Below, in pieces: positions 15,374 to 22,959 of a stretch of 35,495 bases of DNA. The stretch is from Streptomyces sp. A012304. Its GTDB lineage: Bacteria; Actinomycetota; Actinomycetes; Streptomycetales; Streptomycetaceae. Made by a program: the position numbers and the translations under genes. The stretch is taken from positions 49,835-85,329 of the forward strand of contig NZ_BQUN01000050.1 in NCBI RefSeq assembly GCF_026008495.1, written 5' to 3'. Numbering within the stretch: the stretch's first letter is position 1; every line of letters starts with the position of its first letter. Under the pieces are notes generated by a model. It saw only the letters and a list, made by a program, of their open reading frames with translations, was not told the origin of the DNA and ran no database searches.

Positions 15374-17134
15374 TCAGGACGGCTGCGGCGTACGGTCCTC
15401 GTGGGCGTCGTACGGTCCGCCGTGCCCGTGCCCGCAGTCGCCTCCGGGGCTTCCGGGTTCCTCAGGGCCCGGCTCGGAGGGCGGCGGGGTGTCCTCGTGC
15501 GGGGCGGGGGCGTCCGGGACCTCCGGAACCTCCGGGACTTCAGGGACCTCCGGGACCTCCGGGGTGTCAGGGGTGTGCGGGTTGTCCGAGGGAACGTCGG
15601 GCTGCGGGTCCGGTGCCGGTTCCGGGGTGTTCGGAGCGCCCGGTTCCGGTGCCTGGTTCGCCGGGGGTTCTTGGACCGGGGGTTCCTCGGCCGGGGGTTC
15701 CTCGGCCGGCGGTTCCTCGGCCGGCGGTTCCTGAACGGGGGGTTCCGCGGCCGGGGGCTCCTGAAGCGGAGGTTCCTCAGCCGGCGGTTCCTCAGCCGGG
15801 GGCTCCTGAACCGGAGGTTCCGCGGCCGGGGGCTCCTCAGCCGCGGGTTCCGGCTCCTTGTCCTTCCCTTCCGGCCCGGGTTCCGTCGACGGCGGCGCGG
15901 CGGGCGGCTCCTCCGCGGGCTGCTCGCTCACGTCGTCGCCCGTCCCCGTCCCGCCGGCCTCGGTGACCGGCGCGGGTGCAGCGGGCGTGCCCGGGGATAC
16001 GACCGTGTCGGCGTCCGCCGCGGGAACCTGCCGCACCACGGGCACCGGGACCACGGGCACCTGGCCCACGGACACCCGCACCACCGCCTCCTGACGCACG
16101 GGCACCCGGCTCACCGGCTCCTGACGCACAGGCACCTCGGCCACCGGTACCTCCGCCACCGGTACTTGAGCCACCGGCGCCTTTTCCGGCGTGACCGGTG
16201 AGGCGTCGGGGGAGGCGTCCACCGAACCGAGGGCGAGGCAGATGGCCAGGGTGCCTGCCACGACCGCGCCGCCCGCGACCGTCAGCGGCGTCTTCGCGCC
16301 ACCGGTGGCGGCGTGGCGCGCCCCGTGCAGCAGCCCGCCACCGTGCCCGCCGGCCGCGGTCGCCGCGCCGGCGGACCCGGCGGTGAGCGACAGCAGGTAC
16401 CGTCCCGCGCCGCCCAGCGCGAACACCAGCAGGGCCGGACCGACGAGCGCGGGCAGGCGGTTGTTGGCGCGCATCAGGGTCGTGAGCCGCTCGCGGCAGT
16501 CGTCGCACGTCTCCACGTGACCGAGCAGCCGTTCGGACTGCCGTGCCGTGGCCGCGCCGCGCACATACGCGGGCATGCGGGCGCAGTGCACCTGGCAGGC
16601 GGGGTCGTCCGGGACGCCGGTCTGGGTGCTGAGGTAGGCCTGTCGCATGCCCTCGCGGGCACGGTGCAGCAGGACGGCGGTCGCGCCCTGCTTGGTGCCG
16701 AGCTGCGGCCCGATCGCCGCCAGCGGCTGGCCCTCCGCCTCCGCCAGCCACAGCGCCTTCACCCAGCGCTCGGGCAACTGGCCCAGGACGCGCATCAGCA
16801 GGTCGACGGAGGACACCTGGTCGGCGGGGTCGTCCCCGTGCCCGGCGGCCTCGGTCCGCTCGTCGGCCTGCGGATCCCGCGGTGTCTCCCGGGCTGCGGT
16901 CCCCGCGGCGATCGCGAGATGCCGGACCGTCGTCATGAGGTACGCGGGCACGTTGTCGATCTCGTGCCCCGCCGACAGCCTCCGCCAGACCCGGAAGTGG
17001 GCCTCGGCGACGAGGTCCTCGGCGACCCAGGCGTTCCTGGTGAGCGAACGCGCGTACGCGACGAGCCGAGGCTGCTGCTCCTCGTAGATCCGGGCGTAGG
17101 CGTCGGTCGCCGTCGCGGTGGAACCGTCGGTCAT
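15374..17134 (-). CDS. Membrane-anchored ECF sigma factor with fused zinc finger and Pro-rich repeat tail
   Basis: The 586-residue protein starts with an ECF sigma factor. Region 2 (about 14-80) has YARSLTRNAWVAEDLVAEAH, and region 4 (about 110-170) has LGQLPERWVKALWLAEAEGQ plus a helix-turn-helix. Residues 180-215 form an anti-sigma-like zinc finger (Cys180, Cys184, His206, Cys210, Cys213). Two hydrophobic segments follow (about 228-250 and 282-303). The rest is probably outside the cell: PV-x-x-(V/E) pentapeptides (320-370), EEPPA/QEPPA pentapeptides (407-492), a PEV triplet run and a final Cys/His-rich DCGHGHGG. Sigma and anti-sigma functions are thus in one chain, like the ECF groups with regulatory extensions described in actinobacteria. 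The ATG at 17134 has GGAG 10 bases upstream; an upstream ATG at 17203 adds an unlike sequence. Confidence 0.9.
   Translation of the reverse strand: MTDGSTATATDAYARIYEEQQPRLVAYARSLTRNAWVAEDLVAEAHFRVWRRLSAGHEIDNVPAYLMTTVRHLAIAAGTAARETPRDPQADERTEAAGHGDDPADQVSSVDLLMRVLGQLPERWVKALWLAEAEGQPLAAIGPQLGTKQGATAVLLHRAREGMRQAYLSTQTGVPDDPACQVHCARMPAYVRGAATARQSERLLGHVETCDDCRERLTTLMRANNRLPALVGPALLVFALGGAGRYLLSLTAGSAGAATAAGGHGGGLLHGARHAATGGAKTPLTVAGGAVVAGTLAICLALGSVDASPDASPVTPEKAPVAQVPVAEVPVAEVPVRQEPVSRVPVRQEAVVRVSVGQVPVVPVPVVRQVPAADADTVVSPGTPAAPAPVTEAGGTGTGDDVSEQPAEEPPAAPPSTEPGPEGKDKEPEPAAEEPPAAEPPVQEPPAEEPPAEEPPLQEPPAAEPPVQEPPAEEPPAEEPPAEEPPVQEPPANQAPEPGAPNTPEPAPDPQPDVPSDNPHTPDTPEVPEVPEVPEVPEVPDAPAPHEDTPPPSEPGPEEPGSPGGDCGHGHGGPYDAHEDRTPQPS
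15510..15900 (-). repeat. Tandem 15-bp and 9-bp repeats encoding the sigma-factor tail
   Basis: On the minus strand, units of 15 bp encode (E/Q)EPPA pentapeptides about 15 times. Units of 9 bp near 15515-15560 encode PEV repeated five times. All units are multiples of three, so length can vary without frameshift. The blocks are nearly identical at DNA level, suggesting recent expansion. Confidence 0.85.
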
Positions 17135-17174
17135 GGCAGCAACGCTCCAGTTGCCTACGAAGAGGGAGAAAGGG

Positions 17175-17195
17175 TTTGTCAGCGTAGATGACAAA
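17175..17195. promoter_or_regulatory. Perfect inverted repeat upstream of the ECF sigma gene
   Basis: TTTGTCA (17175-17181) and TGACAAA (17189-17195) form a perfect 7-bp inverted repeat with a 7-bp spacer. It lies 41 bp upstream of the sigma ATG in an AT-richer stretch shared with the divergent SsgA-like gene. It could be an operator or part of an autoregulated promoter. Confidence 0.45.
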
Positions 17196-17346
17196 AACTT
17201 CAACTAAGTCTCGACATCACGCAAGGTGATACAGGTCACACCAACACCCTGCGCACGCCGCGTAATACGAGCCCCCCGCGCACGGTCGAGGAGGCATCGG
17301 CGGGAACACACCCGGCCGACCCTCCCGCCCGAATCGGAGAACGACC

Positions 17347-17757
17347 GTGCACCTCACCCTGGAACAGCCCACGGGCGCCCGCCTGATCACTCGCCATCAG
17401 GAGGTCGCGGTCCCCGTCACCCTCCGCTACAGGCGCGACGACCCGCTCGCCGTGCAGCTCGTCTTCCCGGGCTGCGCCACGCTCGACGGCGAGAAGGCGG
17501 CCTGGACGTTCTCCCGCGCGCTGCTGGAGGACGGGCTGGTCGCCCCCTCCGGTCCGGGCGCGGTGCACATCTGGCCGTGCGGGCCGTCCCACACGATCGT
17601 GGAACTCCACGGAGCGGAGGGCGTGGCCATGATCCGTTTCGACTCCGCCACCCTCCACCGCTTCCTCAGGCGGTCGTACGCCGTGACCGAACCCGGCGGA
17701 GAGGTGGCGGGCCCGGCCCTGGACCAGGGCCTCGTCGCACTGCTCGACGGCGCGTGA
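17347..17757 (+). CDS. SsgA-like protein (SALP), sporulation/cell-division family
   Basis: The 136-residue protein matches the SsgA/SsgB family found only in morphologically complex actinomycetes, which steers septum placement and cell-wall events during sporulation. Family features include the N-terminal beta strands LRYRRDDPLAVQLVFP, the WTFSRALLEDGL segment and HIWPCGPSHTIVELHGAEG, then RFDSATLHRFLRRSYAVTEPG. Length fits the family. The start is GTG at 17347, with GGAG 7 bases upstream. It is divergent from the membrane-anchored sigma factor. Which paralogue it is cannot be told from sequence alone; ssgA itself is normally preceded by the IclR-type gene ssgR, which is absent here. Confidence 0.93.
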   Translation: MHLTLEQPTGARLITRHQEVAVPVTLRYRRDDPLAVQLVFPGCATLDGEKAAWTFSRALLEDGLVAPSGPGAVHIWPCGPSHTIVELHGAEGVAMIRFDSATLHRFLRRSYAVTEPGGEVAGPALDQGLVALLDGA

Positions 17758-17801
17758 GCCCCCGCCGGTCCGGCGCCGGGAAGGCGCAGCGCCGAGAAGG
17801 C

Positions 17802-18599
17802 TCAGCGTCGAGGCGGCTGGAGGCCCAGGACGCGGTCCTTCAGGGCGGGGAACTGCTCGCGGGTCGTCGGCACCCTCGCCGGGTCGAAGTCCACGGTGAG
17901 GACCTCCTCGGCGGGGCCGGCCTCGGCGAGCACCTCGCCCCAGGGATCGACCACGATCGAGTGACCCGCCTGCGGAACTCCGGCGTGCGTCCCGGCCGTT
18001 CCACACGCGAGCACGAACGCCTGGTTCTCGACCGCCCGCGCCCGGGCCAGCAGCGTCCAGTGCGCCCGGCGGCGCTCCGGCCAGCCCGCCGAGACGACCA
18101 GGGTCTCGGCGCCGGCGTCGACGAGACCGCGGAAGAGTTCGGGGAAACGGAGGTCGTAACAGGTCGCCACACCGAGAGTCGTCCCGGGCAGCCGTACCGT
18201 CACCAGCTCCCGCCCCGCGCCCATCAGCACGGCCTCGCCCTTGTCGAAGCCGAAGCGGTGGATCTTGCGGTAGGCGGCGGCCAGATCACCGGAGGGGGAG
18301 AAGATGAGAGACGTGTTGTAGAGGGGGCCTTCCGGGTCCCGTTCCGGGATCGAGCCCGCGTGCAGCCAGACACCCGCGTCGCTCGCGGCCTTGGCCATGG
18401 CCTCGTACGTCGGGCCCTCCAGCGGCTCGGCCTCGACGGCGAACTCCTCGTAGGCGAACGCCCCGGTCGTCCACAGTTCGGGCAGCACGACGAGGTCCGC
18501 GGAGCCGGCCTGTTCCCGCACCAGCGAGGCGACTCGCGCCCGCCGCGTCGCGGCCGATTCGCCCTCGTCCACGGCGATCTGGATCAGCGAGGCGCGCAC
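17802..18599 (-). CDS. Carbon-nitrogen hydrolase (nitrilase superfamily amidase)
   Basis: The 265-residue enzyme has the complete Glu-Lys-Cys triad of the nitrilase superfamily: Glu41 in LPELWTTG, Lys112 in YRKIHRFGFDKGE and Cys147 in GVATCYDLRFPELFR. Sequence style and length resemble omega-amidase/Nit-like proteins, which hydrolyse 2-oxoglutaramate or deaminated glutathione; exact substrate unknown. The GTG at 18599 was chosen because homology begins there (VRASLIQIAVDEGES) and a GGTGG lies upstream. The frame remains open to 18797, but that part overlaps the divergent isomerase gene and is low-quality sequence. Convergent with the SsgA-like gene, 44 bp apart. Confidence 0.92.
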   Translation of the reverse strand: MRASLIQIAVDEGESAATRRARVASLVREQAGSADLVVLPELWTTGAFAYEEFAVEAEPLEGPTYEAMAKAASDAGVWLHAGSIPERDPEGPLYNTSLIFSPSGDLAAAYRKIHRFGFDKGEAVLMGAGRELVTVRLPGTTLGVATCYDLRFPELFRGLVDAGAETLVVSAGWPERRRAHWTLLARARAVENQAFVLACGTAGTHAGVPQAGHSIVVDPWGEVLAEAGPAEEVLTVDFDPARVPTTREQFPALKDRVLGLQPPRR

Positions 18600-18780
18600 A
18601 CTACCACCGTCCTGGCATTCGAGTAGTCCACACGGGCCTACGATCGTCACACGAAAGCACTGCCGGTGTGCCTCAGAGCAGCGTAACTTAACGTCCCGAG
18701 ACACCCGCCGACAGCCACCTCCCGCAGGCAACGCCGCCGCCACAACCGCCCGAGTACCGACCGCCGAGGGGTCCCGTTCC

Positions 18781-19605
18781 GTGAGTCTGCATCCCACCCT
18801 CCAGCCCTACGCCGACGCCTGGACCCACTCCATCGAAGCGATATCCGAGCTGGTGCAGCCTCTCGTGGAGGCGGACTGGAACCGCCGGACGCCATGCCCC
18901 GGCTGGTCGGTGCGCGACATCGTCTCCCACGTCATCGGCCTGGACTGCGAGATGTACGGCGACCCGCGGCCCATCCACACCCTCCCGCGCGACCTGTTCC
19001 ACGTCACCACCGAGTTCCAGCGCTACATGGAGATGCAGGTCGACGTCCGCCGGCACCACACCGCGCCGGAGATGACGGCCGAGCTGGAGTACACGATCAT
19101 CCGCCGCAACCGCCAGCTGCGGAACGAGTCGCGTGAGCCGGGGGCGAGGGTCCGCGGCCCCTACGGCACCGAGCTGACCCTGGAGGAGTCCATGCGCACC
19201 CACGCGTTCAACGTGTGGGTGCACGAGCAGGACCTGCGCGCCGCCCTCGGCAGCCCCGGCAACCTCGACTCCCCCGGCGCGCACATCGCCCGTGACGTGC
19301 TGCTCGCCGAACTCCCCGGCGTCGTCGCCGACCGCGCGCAGGCCCCGCGCAGCTCCGCGATCGTCTTCGACGTGCACGGGCCGGTCGAGTTCCTGCGCAC
19401 GATCCGCGTCGACATCCAGGGCCGCGGCACGCTGGAGACGGTTCCCGCGCTCGGCCCGGCCGCCGCGTTCAGCCTCGACTGGGAGACGTACGTACGGCTG
19501 GCCTGCGGGCGGGTGACGCCGGAGGCGGTGGCGGACCGGGTGAAGGCGGAGGGCGAACCCGAGCTGACGGCGGCGATCCTGCGGAACTTCTCGGTCACGC
19601 GGTAG
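18781..19605 (+). CDS. Maleylpyruvate isomerase family mycothiol-dependent protein
   Basis: The 274-residue protein has an N-terminal DinB-like four-helix MDMPI domain (about 10-165), with PCPGWSVRDIVSHVIGLDCE carrying His50, and WVHEQDLRAALG carrying His148. A C-terminal MDMPI/SCP-like domain follows (about 185-270). In the characterised maleylpyruvate isomerase the metal is held by two His and one Glu four residues before the second His. Here that position is Asn144, so metal binding or activity may differ. Such proteins use mycothiol, the low-molecular-weight thiol of actinomycetes; the substrate is unknown. The GTG at 18781 was chosen; the upstream site is weak. Confidence 0.85.
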   Translation: MSLHPTLQPYADAWTHSIEAISELVQPLVEADWNRRTPCPGWSVRDIVSHVIGLDCEMYGDPRPIHTLPRDLFHVTTEFQRYMEMQVDVRRHHTAPEMTAELEYTIIRRNRQLRNESREPGARVRGPYGTELTLEESMRTHAFNVWVHEQDLRAALGSPGNLDSPGAHIARDVLLAELPGVVADRAQAPRSSAIVFDVHGPVEFLRTIRVDIQGRGTLETVPALGPAAAFSLDWETYVRLACGRVTPEAVADRVKAEGEPELTAAILRNFSVTR

Positions 19606-19626
19606 CGGCGCCCAGGGGGACGGACG

Positions 19627-19667
19627 CGGACGGGGCCCGCCGTGAGTGTCACGGCGGGCCCCGTCCG
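19627..19667. terminator. 19-bp perfect hairpin, bidirectional terminator
   Basis: Positions 19627-19645 and 19649-19667 form a perfect 19-bp stem closed by the loop GTG. It lies between the convergent isomerase-like and D,D-carboxypeptidase genes, 21 and 14 bp from their stops. No long T tract follows on either strand, as is usual for Streptomyces terminators. Confidence 0.9.
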
Positions 19668-19681
19668 AAGGTGCTGAGACG

Positions 19682-20587
19682 TCAGCCGATCTTCGCGTAA
19701 CCGAAGTTGATGAGCTTCTTCACGTCGGTCGTGCGGTTGGCCGCGGACGACGACGTGAGGACCGTGCCGATCACCTGCTTGCCGTTGAGGGTCGCGGCGA
19801 AGACCAGGCAGTACTTGGCGTCGGTACCGGAACCGGTCTTCACACCGAGCGTGCCGTTCCACCCGAGGAGGGTGTTGGTGTTGGTCCACGCCGCCATCGT
19901 GCGGGTGGCACCGGTCTTCGTGATCGTCTTGGCCGTGTACGACTTGGTCTTCACGATCGCGCGGAAGTTGGCGTTCTTCAGCGCGTCCCGGGCGAGCAGC
20001 GTCAGGTCGCGCGGCGTCGACCGGTTGGCGCCCTTGCTGATGCCGTCGAAGGAGTCGAAGTTGGTGTTCTTCATGCCGAGCGACTTCGCCGTGGCGTTCA
20101 TCTTGCCGATGAACGACTTCACGCGCGCGGCGCGGGTCGTGCCGGTGCCGAACTTGTCGGCGAGCGCGTACGCGGCGTCGCAGCCCGACGGGAGCATCAG
20201 GCCGTACAGCAGCTGACGGACGGTGACCTTGTCACCGACTATCAGCTTGGCGTTGGAGGCGTAGTTGTTGGCGACGATGTAGTCGCTGTACGCCTTCTGG
20301 ATGGTGACCTTGGTGTCCAGGTTGAGGTTCGGCTGTGCGAGCACCACCCGGGCGGTCATGATCTTGGTCGTGGACGCGGTCAGCCGCGGCGTGTCGGCGT
20401 ACTTGGCGTACAGCGCCTTACCGGTGGCCCCGTTCATCACGAACCCGCCCTTGGCGGTGATCGAGGGCACCGCGACAGCGGCCTGCGCGGGCGCCGCGGT
20501 GAGGGCACCGGTGGCGAGCATCGCGCCGGTCGTGAGGGCGACGGCTGCGGCTCGGCGGATCCGGAGGCCCTTTGTGGCGGTTATCAA
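19682..20587 (-). CDS. D-alanyl-D-alanine carboxypeptidase (S11, low-molecular-weight PBP)
   Basis: The 301-residue secreted enzyme trims the terminal D-Ala from peptidoglycan pentapeptides. The start is probably TTG at 20587. It gives a classical signal peptide (RIRR, hydrophobic core 13-32, AAPAQA then cleavage near 36) and has GGGG about 9 bases upstream. The frame is open to 20752, but that part is unlike a secreted protein. The three penicillin-binding motifs are present: S72-T-T-K75, S134-G-C136 (Cys where Asn is common) and K250-T-G. There is no C-terminal membrane anchor, so it may be released or held in the wall. It is divergent from the GntR regulator. Confidence 0.92.
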   Translation of the reverse strand: MITATKGLRIRRAAAVALTTGAMLATGALTAAPAQAAVAVPSITAKGGFVMNGATGKALYAKYADTPRLTASTTKIMTARVVLAQPNLNLDTKVTIQKAYSDYIVANNYASNAKLIVGDKVTVRQLLYGLMLPSGCDAAYALADKFGTGTTRAARVKSFIGKMNATAKSLGMKNTNFDSFDGISKGANRSTPRDLTLLARDALKNANFRAIVKTKSYTAKTITKTGATRTMAAWTNTNTLLGWNGTLGVKTGSGTDAKYCLVFAATLNGKQVIGTVLTSSSAANRTTDVKKLINFGYAKIG

Positions 20588-20660
20588 CTGAAATACCCCG
20601 ATTACGTCGAATACCCCTGCGATGCGGCCGAGTTGGAGGGGAAAGAAGAATGGGGCCGCA

Positions 20661-20673
20661 CGTGTGTGACACG
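20661..20673. promoter_or_regulatory. CGTGT-GTG-ACACG inverted repeat between divergent genes
   Basis: A perfect 5-bp inverted repeat lies 74 bp upstream of the carboxypeptidase start and 127 bp upstream of the GntR gene. It could bind a regulator. Symmetry alone supports it. Confidence 0.3.
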
Positions 20674-20782
20674 TAAGTAGCACAGAAGGTTGTACGGCCG
20701 CTGCGAGCAATCTCGCAGTCGTCGCGCCGGCCGGTCCCGGGGCGGTCCGCATGATGGACGCGGACGGCCATGCGTACCTGTT

Positions 20783-20799
20783 GTATCTATCCTGTGGTC
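20783..20799 (+). promoter_or_regulatory. Possible leaderless promoter of the GntR gene
   Basis: TATCTATCCT lies 10-16 bases before the ATG at 20800, and there is no ribosome binding site. A -10 element this close predicts a transcript with almost no leader, common in Streptomyces regulators. A -35 is not obvious. Confidence 0.4.
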
Positions 20800-21465
20800 A
20801 TGCCGTCCTCCGCCCCGCCCGCCCCCGTCAAGCAGCCCCCCGCCGCCGACCGTGTCTACGCCCATGTCAAACAGGGCGTCCTGGACCGCCGCTACGAGGG
20901 CGGCACCCTCCTCACCGAGGGCGAACTCGCCGAGGCCGTAGGCGTCTCCCGCACGCCCGTGCGCGAGGCGCTGCTGCGCCTGGAGGTGGAGGGGCTGATC
21001 AGGCTCTACCCGAAGAAGGGCGCCCTGGTGCTGCCGGTCTCCGCGCAGGAGATCGCGGACGTGGTCGAGACCCGGCTGCTGGTGGAGGAGCACGCGGCGC
21101 GCAAGGCCGTCCCCGCGCCCCCCGGGCTCATCGAGCGCCTGGAGGCGCTGCTGGAGCGGCAGAAGGCCCAGGCCGCCGCCGGTGACCTGGCCGAAGCCGC
21201 CGTCACCGACCGCTGTTTCCACGCCGAGATCGTCCGCAGCGGCGGGAACGAGATCCTCTCCCGCCTCTACGACCAACTGCGTGACCGTCAGCTGCGGATG
21301 GGTGTCGCGATCATGCACTCCCACCCCGACCGGATCGCCAAGACGCTCGTCGAGCACGAGGAGATCCTGCGCGCCCTGCGCTCCGGGGACGCCGAGGAGG
21401 CCGTCGCCGTCGTCCACCGCCACATCGGCTGGTTCTCCCACCTGGCCCGGGGAGAGGTCCGATGA
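20800..21465 (+). CDS. GntR family regulator, FadR (FCD) subfamily
   Basis: The 221-residue protein has an N-terminal winged helix-turn-helix (about 15-80) with the GntR signature LTEGELAEAVGVSRTPVREA and ALLRLEVEGLIRLYPKKGALV. The C-terminal all-helical FCD ligand domain (about 90-215) has the metal-type residues Asp and His in TDRCFHAEIV, HSHPDRI and HRHIGWF. FCD members usually sense organic acids. Its stop codon overlaps the start of the MFS transporter gene (ATGA), so it most likely controls that transporter and itself. The ATG at 20800 was preferred over one at 20770, which would add a short unlike sequence. Confidence 0.93.
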   Translation: MPSSAPPAPVKQPPAADRVYAHVKQGVLDRRYEGGTLLTEGELAEAVGVSRTPVREALLRLEVEGLIRLYPKKGALVLPVSAQEIADVVETRLLVEEHAARKAVPAPPGLIERLEALLERQKAQAAAGDLAEAAVTDRCFHAEIVRSGGNEILSRLYDQLRDRQLRMGVAIMHSHPDRIAKTLVEHEEILRALRSGDAEEAVAVVHRHIGWFSHLARGEVR

Positions 21466-22778
21466 AGTCCGGAGGAGATTCGGTGAACACCGCCACCCTT
21501 CCGGGTGACCCGCCGGGCGGCCGCCGCGCCGTCGCCGTCTGGGGGATCGGCGTCAGCGTCTACTTCGTCGCCGTCATCTTCCGTACCTCGCTCGGGGTGG
21601 CCGGCCTCGACGCCGCCGACCGCTTCCACGTGGGCGCCTCCGCCCTGTCCACCTTCTCCATCCTCCAACTGCTGGTGTACGCGGGCATGCAGATACCGGT
21701 CGGCCTGCTGGTCGACCGGCTCGGCACCCGAAAGGTGCTGGGCATCGGCGTCGTGCTGTTCACGGCCGGACAGCTCGGCTTCGCGCTGGCCCCGTCGTAC
21801 GGCATGGCGCTCGCCTCGCGGGCGCTGCTCGGGTGCGGGGACGCGATGACGTTCATCAGCGTGCTGCGGCTCGGCTCCCGGTGGTTCCCGGCGCGGCGCG
21901 GGCCGCTGATCGCGCAGTTCGCGGGGCTGGCCGGCATGGCGGGCAACCTGGTCTCCACGCTGGTGCTGTCCCGGCTGCTGCACGGTGTCGGCTGGACGAC
22001 GGCCTTCGGGGGCAGCGCCCTGGCCGGCGTCGTCGTCCTCGTGCTGCTCCTGCTGTTCCTGAAGGACCACCCCGAGGGGCACGAGCCGACGCCCTCCGCG
22101 CACCGGGGCGCCGCCTACGTACGGCGGCAGATCGTCGCGTCCTGGCGGGAACCGGGGACCCGGCTGGGGCTGTGGGTGCACTTCACGACCCAGTTCCCGG
22201 CGATGGTGTTCCTGCTGCTGTGGGGCCTGCCGTTCCTCGTCGAGGCACAGGGCCTCAGCCGGGCCACCGCGGGTGAACTGCTCACGCTCATCGTCCTGTC
22301 CAACATGGCCGTCGGACTGGTGTACGGGCAGGTCGTCGCCCGGCACCACGAGGCGCGGCTGCCGCTCGCCCTGGGCACCGTCGGCGCGACCGCGCTGCTG
22401 TGGGCGGCGATGCTCGCCCACCCCGGCGACCGCGCCCCGATGTGGCTGCTCGTCACGCTGTGCACGGTGCTGGGGGCGTGCGGGCCCGCCTCGATGCTCG
22501 GCTTCGACTTCGCCCGGCCGGCGAACCCGCCCGAGCGGCAGGGCACCGCGTCCGGCATCACGAACATGGGCGGCTTCGTCGCCTCCATGACGACCCTGTT
22601 CGCGGTCGGCGTGCTGCTGGACGCGACCGGCGACGACTACACCGTCGCGTTCTCCTCGGTGTTCGTCCTCCAGGCGGTGGGCGTCGTGCAGATCCTGCGG
22701 CTGCGCAAGCGGGCGGCCCGGCGGGAGCGGGAGCGGCTGGTCGCCAGCCGGGTGTCCGCGGTGCACGTGCCCGTGTAG
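21462..22778 (+). CDS. MFS transporter
   Basis: The 438-residue protein has twelve predicted transmembrane helices in two bundles of six, with the MFS loop motif GLLVDRLGTRKVLG between helices 2 and 3 and a central basic loop (about residues 200-230). It resembles the nitrate/nitrite- and sugar-phosphate-like MFS permeases; the substrate is unknown but is probably the effector class of the GntR regulator. Two starts are possible: ATG at 21462, overlapping the regulator stop and preceded by GGGGAGAGG, or GTG at 21483, preceded by GGAGGAG at 5-nt spacing. Translational coupling favours the first; the second has the better spaced ribosome binding site. Confidence 0.92.
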   Translation: MKSGGDSVNTATLPGDPPGGRRAVAVWGIGVSVYFVAVIFRTSLGVAGLDAADRFHVGASALSTFSILQLLVYAGMQIPVGLLVDRLGTRKVLGIGVVLFTAGQLGFALAPSYGMALASRALLGCGDAMTFISVLRLGSRWFPARRGPLIAQFAGLAGMAGNLVSTLVLSRLLHGVGWTTAFGGSALAGVVVLVLLLLFLKDHPEGHEPTPSAHRGAAYVRRQIVASWREPGTRLGLWVHFTTQFPAMVFLLLWGLPFLVEAQGLSRATAGELLTLIVLSNMAVGLVYGQVVARHHEARLPLALGTVGATALLWAAMLAHPGDRAPMWLLVTLCTVLGACGPASMLGFDFARPANPPERQGTASGITNMGGFVASMTTLFAVGVLLDATGDDYTVAFSSVFVLQAVGVVQILRLRKRAARRERERLVASRVSAVHVPV

Positions 22779-22843
22779 CCGACGGGTGCGGCTCCGCGGC
22801 GCACGGGCCGTGCAGCCACGGGTGCGGGCACCGCCAAAAGACG

Positions 22844-22873
22844 TTGTCCGCACCCTTGTTCGCCCACTACCGT
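22844..22873 (+). promoter_or_regulatory. Sigma-70-like promoter in front of the tRNA-like elements
   Basis: TTGTCC (22844-22849) and TACCGT (22868-22873) match the Streptomyces principal-sigma pattern TTGacn / TAnnnT with an 18-bp spacer. Transcription would begin near 22880, within three bases of the first cloverleaf's acceptor stem at 22883. The preceding interval 22779-22843 holds only GC-rich short hairpins after the MFS stop and no gene. Confidence 0.6.
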
Positions 22874-22882
22874 CGGGGCCGT

Positions 22883-22954
22883 CGACGTGTAGCTCAGCAG
22901 CAGAGCACCGGGCTGAAGACCCGGAGGGCGCGGGGGCGGAACCCGCCACGTCGG
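22883..22954 (+). ncRNA. tRNA-like element 1 (cloverleaf, anticodon-position GAA)
   Basis: The 71 nt fold as a full cloverleaf with canonical arm lengths. The acceptor is 7 bp (22883-22889 / 22947-22953) and T8 A9 follow. The D stem is 4 bp (GCTC 22892 / GAGC 22903) with a 7-nt loop, and A26 follows. The anticodon stem is 5 bp (CCGGG 22908 / CCCGG 22920) with loop CTGAAGA. The variable loop is AGGGC. The T stem is 5 bp (GCGGG 22930 / CCCGC 22942) with loop GGCGGAA, and G22954 sits at the discriminator position. U33 and purine 37 are kept, but the D-loop GG and the T-loop TTC and A58 are not. A competing GGCGG/CCGCC hairpin with a 3-nt loop is possible in the T arm. No CCA is encoded. It is a tRNA mimic rather than a working tRNA-Phe. 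Confidence 0.8.
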
Positions 22955-22959
22955 ATCCT

